Positions 47,841 through 56,789 of a stretch of DNA of 64,000 bases are shown here, piece by piece (position 1 is the stretch's first letter; each line of letters begins with the position of its first letter). A model generated the notes under the pieces. That model was not told the origin of the DNA. It saw only the letters and a list, made by a program, of their open reading frames with translations, and did no database searches. Position numbers and translations under genes: made by a program. The stretch comes from Gnetum montanum. Its lineage: Eukaryota; Streptophyta; Gnetopsida; Gnetales; Gnetaceae. The stretch lies in assembly GCA_015680685.1 (NCBI GenBank), contig MNCI01033500.1, positions 70,599-134,598 on the forward strand, written 5' to 3'.

Positions 47841-48340
47841 TTTGGGCTTTGATGTGTTGATTTTATTTGATCCATTTGCTAGCCATTCTTTCATAGATCC
47901 TACGATTGCACATCATGTAGGTCTTGTATGTCATTCTCTTTCTCCTAGGTTGATAATATCTTCTATTGGAGGTCATGAAACTCAAGTTGATTAGGTATGT
48001 ATAGGTGTGCTAGTAGAATTAAAAGGTGTGCAGTGGGTTAGTGATTTTCATGTTATGGATCTTGGGGTATATGATGTGATTTTGGGAATGGTTTGGTTGT
48101 CACAGTTCAATGCTAGTTTGGACTATCAACAAAAGCTCTTAAGACTATAATTAGTTGTTGGTGCTTTGATTGAGATACAAACATGTCCAAGGACTATGCA
48201 CCTAGATTTGGTCTCCTTTCAAATGTACGATAGGATGCTTCAAAAACGACATGAATGCTTTGTGGCTACAATATATAAAATAGACATGGTGAAGATAGAT
48301 CAAATTTCTATGGTTCAATAATTTTCTAATGTGTTCTAGT
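47840..48340 (+). pseudogene. Protease of element G, active site lost
   Basis: The frame reads LILFDPFASHSFIDPTIAHH near 47,860. In this family the site is FD(S/T)GA(S/T)HSFI; here Ser-Gly has become Pro-Phe. Further on, GVYDVILGMVWLSQFNASLD near 48,065 is the flap region. It lies between gag and RT in the usual order. Confidence 0.75.
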
Positions 48341-49650
48341 CAGAATTACCAAGTTTGCCATCGAGGAAAGAGATTGAGTTCAAGATCAAACTTAAACCTA
48401 GTGCAAAGCCTATTTCAAAGGCTCCACATAGGATGTCTTCCATAGAGCTAGTAGAGCTAAATATTTAGTTACAAGAATTGTAATACAAAGGCCTCATTTG
48501 ACCTAGTGTATCACCATGGGATGCACTAGTGCTATTTGTTAAAAAGAAGGATGGGGCTTTGTGGCTATGCATAGATTATAGGTAGATAAACCATGTGACT
48601 GTAAAGAATAAATATTTTTTGTCATGCATTGATGACGTGTTTGATCAACTGCAGGGAGCTCATGTATTCTCAAAGATTGATCTCAAGTATGGATTCGTGA
48701 ATAGGATGTATCAAAGATAGTATTCAGAACATGATATGATCATTATGAGTTTTTGGTACTTACATTTGAGTTAACAAATGCACCAACAGTTTTGATGCAC
48801 CTCATAAATAGAGTGATGTGGCCATTCTTATATTAGTTTGTGATTGTCTTCATAGATGATATCTTGGTATATTCTCCTCATGAGAAGTTTCATGTAGAGA
48901 ACTTGTGAACACTCTTACATGCTTTAAGGAAGTATGAACTATATGCTTAGCCATTCAAGTGTTCATTTTGATAGTAAGAGATTTAGTTCTTAGGACATGT
49001 GGTATTAGGAGCTAGTATCTCTGTTGATCTTGCAAAGATTGTAGTTGTACATGATTGCCCACTTTTGCAATAATTAGTGAAAGTGTGAAGCTTCTTAGGA
49101 TTAGTAGGATATTACTAGAGGTTTTTGAAACATTATTCTCACATAACATCTTCTTTGAATCAATTGTTGAGGAAGGAGACTAACTTTACTTGGAGCCTAG
49201 CTTGTTAGGTTGCATTTGAAGAGTTGAAGCATAGATTGATGACTACTCTAGTGCTAATATCTTATACACTAGGACATCCATATGATGTTAGTATTGATTC
49301 TTTATGGGATGGATTAGGTTTTGTGTTAATGCAAGATGGACAAATTGTGGCTTATGCATCCTATCAATTAAGGCCACATGAAACTAGATATCCCATGGAT
49401 GATCTAGAGTTGAGTGTTGTAATATTTTCATTGATGATTTGTTGGCATTATTTATATGGGAAGAATTTTATGATTTGGATTGACTATAAGAGCCTCTAAT
49501 ATCTTATGAGTTAGACACAATGAAACCTATGTCAATGTAGATGGGCGGAGTTGCTTGCTAATTTTAATTTCACTATTAAATATAGGCTTGGAAGGACTAA
49601 TAATGTAGTTGATGCATTGAGTAGGGTGGCAAGTAAGCTTAATAGATTGA
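48340..49650 (+). pseudogene. Reverse transcriptase and RNase H of element G
   Basis: Copies the element RNA into DNA. Landmarks are ELPSLPSRKEIEFKIKL near 48,340, YKGLI.PSVSPWDALVLFVK near 48,485 with TGA where the family has Arg, WLCIDYR.IN near 48,560 with TAG where the family has Gln, the catalytic FIDDILVYSP intact at 48,850, FLGHV near 48,990, and RNase H text SYTLGHPYDVSIDSL and VLMQDGQIVAYASYQLRPHE near 49,260-49,390 with YGKNFMIWIDYKSL near 49,455. Several frame shifts separate the pieces, one near 48,690. Confidence 0.85.
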
Positions 49651-49669
49651 CAATTCAATTAGATTTGTA

Positions 49670-51056
49670 GGAAAAAATACTAGAGCAACAATGACATGAT
49701 CCATGGTGTCAAGAATTAAGGTAATAGATCACCTTTGAAGGATCACTCTCAATGGATAGTCATGGAGTGTTATGAAGGCATGGTTGAGTATGTGTTCCAG
49801 AAGCTCTACAAATTTAGTTAATGGAGGAGGCCCACATGAGTATATACCAAATGCATCTAGGTAGTCAAAATATTTACCAATGTTTATGATGGATGTATTG
49901 GTGGCTTGGTATGAAGAGGAATGTAGGAAAATATGTATCTCGATGTTTAATTTCCTAGCAAGTAAAGATAGAGCATTAGAGGCTTGGGAGATATTTACAT
50001 TCCCATGATATTTCTCAATGGAAATGGGATGCCATTGGTATAGATTTCATTGTTGGTCTTCCATTGGCTTGTAGCGGTTGTGATGCTATATTGGTAGTTG
50101 TTGATTTGTTAACATAGTTTGCTTGTTTCCTTACCACACAAGCATTAGTGAGTGTAGTAGAAATTACACATCTCTTTCTTGTAGAGAAAGAATGATTGCA
50201 TGGTGTGCCATGATAGAATATTAGTGATAGATATTCTTGATTGATGTCATATTTTTGGTAGGCATTCAAGAAGGAGATTGGTACAAAGCTAAATAATAGT
50301 TCAACATATCATCCAGAAACTAATGATTACACTAAGTGGATGAATCAGATTCTAGAAGACATGTTGAGAGCCTATGCTTTGTAGTATAACGAAGATTGGG
50401 ATTAGATGCTACCATTAGTTGAATTTACATATAATAATAGTTATCAGGAGAGTTTGATGGTAGCACCATATGAGATTTTATATGGTAGGCCATGTAGAAC
50501 ACCTTTATGTTGGGATAGCATAGAATATCTTCAACAAGTGAGCATAGATTTGGTAAGGCAGACTATAGAGTAGATTCAAGAGATTTGAGATAGATTGGGA
50601 GCTACAAAGGACATAGATATGACATATGCTAATCAATGTCAAAGGCCATTGGAATTTGTGGTTAGGGATCATGTATTTCTTTGTGTTTTTCTCTTGAAAG
50701 GCCTTACCTGATTTGGCCAAAAAGGAAAATTGGATCCTAGATATATTGGTCCATTTTAGGTGTTATAATGGATTGGGAGAGTGGCCTATCAAATAGCATT
50801 ACCTCCTCATTTTTCCCATGTACATGATGTATTTCATGTATCTATGCTATGACATTATGTGCTTGATGAACATCATGTGATAGTTATGTTGAGTAGCTAC
50901 TGGAGATTATTGATTGTATGTTATGATAGCTATGTAGTAAAGTTGTACCTATGGTCAAGATTTTAGGGAGTAGACATGGAGCTTTAGAGGCTACCTGGGA
51001 AATAGAGACTAACATGCACATAGCTGATCTTGAGATCTTTCAAGAGGAAGATTCTC
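49670..51056 (+). pseudogene. Integrase of element G with a degenerate C-terminal (chromodomain-like) tail
   Basis: Inserts the DNA copy. EEAHMSIYQMHLGS near 49,827 and YVSRCLIS near 49,940 are remains of the HHCC zinc finger, with the last Cys position lost. The catalytic core has WDAIGIDFIVGLPLA near 50,025 and LVVVDLLT near 50,095. The third acidic residue is lost: at 50,307-50,348 YHPETNDYTKWMNQ has Lys where Glu belongs. EILYGRPCRTPLCWD near 50,470 is typical of Tekay/Del chromoviruses. KILGSRHGALEATWEIETNM near 50,955 matches the end region where chromoviruses carry a chromodomain; whether this is still one is unclear. Confidence 0.8.
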
Positions 51057-51069
51057 AAGGAGGGGAGAG
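51057..51069 (+). other. Polypurine tract of element G
   Basis: AAGGAGGGGAGAG directly precedes the TG of the second LTR, the expected place for plus-strand priming. Confidence 0.85.
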
Positions 51070-52600
51070 TGTCACATCCCATCTAGATACATTAGGTATG
51101 GTCATACGCTTACAATTTATACATTACGTGTGGAGTCCTAGTTGGCTTTTGGGGATGATTTAATTTAATATAAATTTGTTTTAAATATCATGAGGCTTCA
51201 CCTTTATGTTATGATTATGATATTGTTACATGCTTAGCTCATGTGATTATGTATACTAGCCTTGAGGTGATGTTGCTAGTAGGGGTGTTGGATTTGGGTA
51301 CAAGAGCACCTATTCAGTATGTCTTTATACTTTATGTGTGGTTTTGGTATTTATGCATTTGAACTATAGCCCTTTGTTGTGTGATGCTTGGGTGTGATTT
51401 TAGTATGTGACTATGTAGAGCATTTGATATGGATCTCGTAGGTTCAAATGGATTCTAATTTGGAGTCTCAGTGTGATTGTTTGAAATGCAAGGTATTAGT
51501 TGGGAAGGGAATAGAAGAAATGAACCTATGAAAAAAATGTAAAAGTAAAAAGTAAAATTAGAAATTAGATGTTACATCTGAAATGCAAAAAGGAAGAGAG
51601 TTGTGTATATTTTTTTTTTAACAAAAAGAATATGCTAAAAGCATAGGATGAAAAAAACATAGTTTATAACGTTGTTTTTTTACCACTGCCCTTTTTCTAC
51701 CACCACCCATAAAAGTTGGGTTTTGTTTTTTTTTCTTTCTATCTCTAGAAATAGAAATTTATATCACATTTATTCTCTTTTAGTTTTCTTTGTTTCATCC
51801 TTTTTTCTATAACTTTAAGCTTTGTGGCTAATTTTTTCTTGTTGTGCACTTGGATTTCAAATTGTTGTGGTCATATCTATGTGGGTGTGGGACTTTTTTG
51901 GAGTGAAGTGGAGTCTTGCTAGATTTTTATGGATTTTTTGCTTATTTTGAAATTTTTCCCATAACAATTTTAATTGGCTGGTTGTCTTTATCTTTTCCTT
52001 ATATTTTTGCGTTGGATTAGTGTATATGATCATGCAATTTGGGCATGTGGGGTGGATAACTCAAAGATTGAGCTTAGGCATGTTATTTGCATATTTCTTG
52101 AAATTGTGCAATTTTGGTTACAAATTGTTTATTAACATATATGCGATGTATGATATGATGTGGACTTATGGAATATCATATGTGATGTTGATGAGATTGG
52201 TATGATGGAAATATTATATTTTTTGGGCCTATTGTTGTTCATGCGTTATTGGGAGTTTCAATCCTTCCTAGTGGTAAGTAAATATTATTAATTATTATTT
52301 AATTAATCAAACTTTGAACATGCGTAACTTTTCTTCTTGGAGTTTGATTTAGGTGAAATAGGTATCATTGGGATCATTTTGGAAAGTACTATTTAATCAT
52401 GAAATTGGTTTTCTATTTGGGCATATATCATTTTGGAGGTTATTATAGTAATAATTTTTGTGGAATTACATGCAGTTCGAGAAATATGGTTTTGGGGCAA
52501 AATGTTATTTTGTTAAATTGTGGTATTGTTTTTATGAAATGAATGTGACTATTAGGTGTGGATATATGTAGTCATGTTATGTTTGTTTGGATGTGTTGTG
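51070..52600 (+). mobile_element. 3' LTR of element G, truncated
   Basis: It matches 43,898-45,420 closely until about 52,600 (GTCATGTTATGTTTG..ATGTGTTG) and then stops, so the last 1.1 kb of the LTR is missing. The sequence that replaces it is unrelated to the 5' LTR. Confidence 0.85.
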
Positions 52601-52989
52601 CAAAACATGATATTCACAAAACATCAAGAGATAGGCAAACCGAGATTGAATTAGAATCAATCATCTATAAGAATTCTTGGTCTATAAGAGTCTCATCTAT
52701 TTTGGATGGTAGTGACGCTTCTCAAGGTTTGGTTGACCAACCTCACCTCTCTTGAATGAATTAAACCGAGAGTCAAACTCATACAGATTATCCATCCTTT
52801 AGTTTTGCATCATGAAAACCATTCATATGATATTCACAAGAAACATGCGCAAACACTATTAGCTAGATAGTTTCCCCACAATGCTTGCCCAATGCCACAA
52901 TCTAAGTATAATCATAGGTGATGTGGGTTAGGCAAGGGTAGCAACCTTATCCCCCATAATGCCTACCCATTAATACTTAGATTCCGTCA
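52601..52989. other. Unidentified segment between the truncated LTR and S2
   Basis: GC-richer than the LTR, non-coding. GATATTCACAA occurs at about 52,609 and 52,828. A block with CCCCACAATGCTTGCCC (near 52,873) recurs as CCCCCATAATGCCTACCC (near 52,951) and, beyond S2, as CCCACAATGCTTACC (near 54,060), so S2 landed inside a small tandem repeat. Confidence 0.45.
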
Positions 52990-53410
52990 CCTAGTGATGA
53001 GTGGCGAGGTACCCCTACACTCAACCATACGAATACAAGCGTGCATGCATGATCCGGTTGAACTCCGCAGACTGAATGCCTTAACGCCACAAGAAATACT
53101 TGGGGTTAATCATTCGTTGTCTTCCCAGGCTTGCTTGTAGGTGTCACAGTGTATGGTTAAGCAATTCTGAGGCATATGATTTTTTTGGCATTTTTCAGTT
53201 TATCTCCTAAGCTATGAGGGAAAGGGTTGAGAAACTAACTAACTCTAACTAATGTCCTAAGTCTAAATTAACTAGCGTCAGCATCCGTTCCCACTTACCG
53301 GACACACCCTGAACTATGCAACTGTGGCTACCAAACGCTAATCATTACTGGGATCACCACACGTAACGAAAGTGCTCGAAGTGGTCGTACTGAGGCACCT
53401 ATTTAGCCTA

Positions 53411-53700
53411 AGTGTGATAAGCAGCCGATTCCTTGGCTAGCCGTACACACCCGTGGATGCTCGTAGCCAAGTCGTACTTATCACACGTTCTAGCCTAGCG
53501 ATGAGTAGCCGATTCCTTAACTAGCCGTACACATTGGACTACTACTGGGATTACCAAGCGCAGATCTTGGAATACGCTACTGGGTTACCAAGCAGTCACA
53601 ATGCTCGTAGTCAAGTCATACTCACGCGTTGCGACGAGTAGCCGATTCCTTGATTAGCCGTACACATCCGTAGATGCTCGTAATCAAGTCGTACTCGTGC
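53411..53700 (-). repeat. Three tandem stem-loop units in S2
   Basis: Unit 1: GTGTGATAAG (53,412-53,421) pairs with CTTATCACAC (53,477-53,486), and CTTGGCTA (53,432-53,439) with TAGCCAAG (53,464-53,471). Unit 2: TGAGTA (53,502-53,507) with TACTCA (53,619-53,624), and CTTAACTA (53,516-53,523) with TAGTCAAG (53,608-53,615; one mismatch). Unit 3: ACGAGTA (53,634-53,640) with TACTCGT (53,692-53,698), and CTTGATTA (53,649-53,656) with TAATCAAG (53,681-53,688). The unpaired parts AGCCGATTC and GCCGTACACA and the right-hand ATGCTCG are nearly the same in all units. Unit 2 has an insert of about 55 bases. Confidence 0.85.
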
Positions 53701-53965
53701 GCACTAGGAAAGCAATAAATAACAATAAAATAAAACCATGTACTGCAAGGTTTATCCAATCAAGTTCATCTTTATTTCCGTACACAGCTTGTGTTCAGGT
53801 TACAAAGTTGCTCGAATAAAGAGCCGTTCACTCTAGGACTCCTACTGCAGGCACATGGGAAAAATTCTAACTCTGGAGTGATCAATCTGCCAGAGCTTCG
53901 CTACTTCTAGCCAGGATTGGCAAATGAGGGGAGTGCCACCTCTTATTTATAGATATGGCAGCGGA

Positions 53966-53979
53966 CCGTGATATCACGG
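53966..53979. repeat. 14-bp perfect palindrome in U3 of S2
   Basis: CCGTGATATCACGG lies about 15 bases upstream of the TATA box (minus orientation), homologous in position to CGCGATATCGCG in S1. Confidence 0.75.
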
Positions 53980-54419
53980 CATTATGCATGTCGCGTCTCA
54001 TCACCTAGGATATGATCATACATTATGTGGGTTAAGTTCTAGAGGCTATCCTGGACTTCCCACAATGCTTACCTATCGATCCTATAATAATCCATCATTA
54101 GGAGATCAGAATGAGACATTGAAGATCAAGTGTACTAATTTCTATAGTACTAATTTATTTTTGTGTTGGAGATTAGAAAATAATTAATTTTTTTCCTATA
54201 GTATTAATTTCTTTTTGTTTTGGAGGCTTAAGGATCAGAAGCTTTCATCTTTTTTTGCTATTTATTCTTTATTTTTAATTGATATATTCTTTTATCTTTA
54301 AAAATCATATTCTCATTCTCTTTATAAAAAATCCTTTAGTAAGATGTAAAAATTCATGAGGGTGCTTATAAGAAAAAAACATGATTCTTTTCGTATTCTA
54401 GAGGGGTGTAAGAAAACAT

Positions 54420-54655
54420 GTCGTTTTGGTGGATCAAGGCTATTTTCTTTTGGAATGGGGACCAAAAAGTGTGGAGATCCTCATGGATTTCATGCTATCA
54501 CAACCATCACCAAAGAATTACATTGGCCCTAATTCATTTGTGTACTTCATCACAAGGATATGTAGGCTTGTGGAGGAGACTTGGTTTCAATACTCAAGTT
54601 ACCATCCTTTTCTTCAAGAGTGGAACTTAGGACTAGATATATTAGGGTAGAAACA
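54420..54655 (+). pseudogene. Unrecognised coding-like fragment
   Basis: From 54,426 the frame reads VDQGYFLLEWGPKSVEILMD, later PKNYIGPNSFVYFITRICRL and EETWFQYSSYHPFLQEWNLG, ending at TAG near 54,650. Composition and hydrophobic spacing look protein-like, and no stop occurs over 74 codons. Two frames overlap here; this one reads better. Less certain coding-like text continues near 54,960 (DSGHMVDDYDSLFMTC) and 55,325 (YELVDLMEVPFLQSWALVQN). The family is unknown; a retroelement accessory ORF is likely given the setting. Confidence 0.3.
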
Positions 54656-55638
54656 TATCCTAGCTTTTATAAGATAACAATGTCTCTTGTGATTGTGTAT
54701 GCTTGTTATGGTCATGCTTGTGTGTGTTGTGTTAGTCATGTTGCTTAGATGATTTCATGAGACATACTCAATATGCCTCTAGCTCATGCACTAATATGTA
54801 ATGTACACTTATGCTATGCATGCAAGTGCTTTGAAGGTTGAGAAGTTGTCCATATTGGGTCTACTTTTCGTCATCTAGATAATTTAGGACTTAAGGGGAG
54901 TGTTAAATGATGCTTTGCTATAGTAGTGTCATTACACTTGAACTTAGAGTTATGGTTTGTGGTTCAATGCTAGTGGTGATTCTGGGCATATGGTTGATGA
55001 TTATGATTCATTATTCATGACTTGTGTGCCATCATGATGTAGAAAAGAAGTGAAAAGGATGATAAAACCCTAAAAATAATTCTCCTAGTCTTAATCCCCA
55101 TAATGGACTAATGAAAGATAATAGTCAAGATAGTTGTGTGCACAAGAAGTTGTACAATGATGTAGATGTATATGAAGATGTACATAAAAATGAGAATGAT
55201 TAGTGAGAGGCATATTAATGAATCCTCTTAAAAGATATAAGAACTATGAAGTCATTTGTTGTAAGAAGATAGCATCATCATGCATAGTCTATTCATAGCT
55301 AAGAAAGCTAATACAATCTATGAGCTAGTGGATCTGATGGAAGTTCCTTTTCTCCAAAGTTGGGCTTTAGTACAAAACATAAATTTTTCCTAACTTAAAA
55401 CTTTATGCTAAGAAACTAGGTGGATTAACTTTGGGATGTTTTTGATGATCTCTAGTTTTCCAATGAGAAGCTTTAAGATAAAAATCAAGATCTATTATCA
55501 TTCCTAGAACCTCAACAAGCTTTGTACGAAAGTTAATAAAATAAGATTAAGGCCTTACAAAAGAAATTTGATGATGAGACTAGGGTTGTAAAGGATTAGC
55601 TGATTATGTAAGCAATGGCATTGGCATTGAGGCCATGT

Positions 55639-56514
55639 TGATGAGTGATGAGATATCCCTATTCCCAACCTTACATATCTCAAAGCGTTCACATGTGATT
55701 TGGTCGAATTCTACGGACTCTATCATTTCTAGTGCACTAGCCATTTAGGAAGTGAATCTAGCCATAAGGTTAATTTTTGTCCTCCCAATTACACTTATGA
55801 TGTACATTGGTATGGTTATGTGTAACTAAGGCATCTAATTTTTATCATTTTTTATTTTATATTTTGGTGCTTGAAATGTAGATAAAAGGAGTTCAATTAA
55901 CTAATCATTTAACTAATCCTAACATAAGTATCCATTCCCACTTTTTGTACATGTACTAAACCCATGTATCCACTCCTAGGTGACCAAATGCTATGCTATT
56001 GGGTGTACTAAGCAATAACATTGCTGGGATTACCATGAAAATACGTGTTACGCTCAAAGCGGTCATCCTTATGTATTTAATCTATCTAGTTTAATAACCT
56101 CATTAACTCAATTGATAGAAAAAATTTGCAAAATAATTGAGAATAATTAACAAATAATTGAAAACATTGAATGAATAAATAAAAGAGGTAATCTATCCAA
56201 AGTGCTTGAAGGTTTATCAAAAAGCTCATCTTTATTTCCACACACACTATCGTGCTTAGGTACAATAATGCTTGAATAAAGATTTGTACACTCAATGGTT
56301 CCTGCTACGGGAACTCAAGGAAAAAATTCTAACTTTTGGATGGAAAAAATGCAAGAGCTTTGCTACTACTAAAATTTGGATTTCCCATAAATGTAGCTGG
56401 TAAGCATGTATTTATAGGTGATGAATAGACACTACATCAATGAGGCCTCATTGATGCAGGATGAGATGCATCAATGGGGCCTTGCCGATGCAACCAACCA
56501 ATGAGAACTCATCA
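55639..56514 (-). mobile_element. Old LTR S3 of the S1/S2 family
   Basis: It aligns with S2 in the same orientation: TGATGAG start, ATTCCCACTTTTTGTACA for the CCGTTCCCACTTACCGGACA of S2, AAAGCGGTC for GAAGTGGTC, CATCTTTATTTCC, GAATAAAGA, and GAGCTTTGCTACT for GAGCTTCGCTACT. CpG sites of S2 mostly read TG or CA here, so this copy is much older. The TATA-like TTTATAGG is near 56,411. The stem-loop block is replaced by AT-rich sequence. CTCATCA ends it at 56,508-56,514. Flanking pentamers (CATGT, TATTC) do not match, so the ends are approximate. Confidence 0.75.
56435..56456. repeat. 22-bp perfect palindrome in U3 of S3
   Basis: CATCAATGAGG plus its exact reverse complement, just upstream of the TATA box on the minus strand. 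A related, mismatched palindrome (GCATCAATGGGGCC to GATGC, 56,468-56,491) follows. Confidence 0.8.
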
Positions 56515-56519
56515 TATTC

Positions 56520-56789
56520 CCATGACTGAATGAAAAATCATCCTCAAGCTATTTTAGAAAATTGTGAAGGTATGGGATTATTGATTAAATTTTATTTCAA
56601 CAAAATAACTTTGCCTGACTTGACAAAAAAAGGAGTGCTAGGGTGTATGAATCAATACATTACAAAAATGGTGGCGTTCAAGACACATAATTGAACACCA
56701 TGATACAACTCTTCAAAAATTGGACAACACATTCCTTGATGATGTGAGGCTTGTTGGAGAAGATCAAATGATCCCAGGAAATTGTGTTT
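56520..56789. other. Spacer between S3 and the minus-strand ORF
   Basis: No clear feature. Protein-like text may continue the minus-strand ORF past its stop in another frame, but it is not convincing. Confidence 0.3.

Larger units (their letters stand above)
52995..54003 (-). mobile_element. Solo LTR S2 with 5-bp target-site duplication CCTAG
   Basis: 1,009 bp from TGATGAGTGGCGA to TCGCGTCTCATCA, the ends forming a 13-bp imperfect inverted repeat. CCTAG flanks it on both sides (52,990-52,994 and 54,004-54,008). Read on the minus strand it has a TATA box (CTATAAATAAG near 53,950-53,940) and an AATAAA-type signal (GGAAATAAAG near 53,779-53,770). It is the reverse-complement relative of S1. It is rich in CpG, whereas old DNA around it is CpG-poor. 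Downstream of the AATAAA signal, in what should be U5, lies a block of stem-loops. No coding and no second LTR belong to it, which is why solo LTR is preferred over an intact element. Confidence 0.9.

Noticed and set aside
53411-53700. Tandem hairpins considered as an integron-like or CRISPR-like array
   Set aside because: Only three imperfect units inside a plant LTR, no spacers of constant length, no associated genes; the TE context explains them better.
43893-54008. S2 considered as part of element G's 3' LTR
   Set aside because: S2 has its own ends and 5-bp duplication, opposite orientation, and no similarity to the 5' LTR of G.
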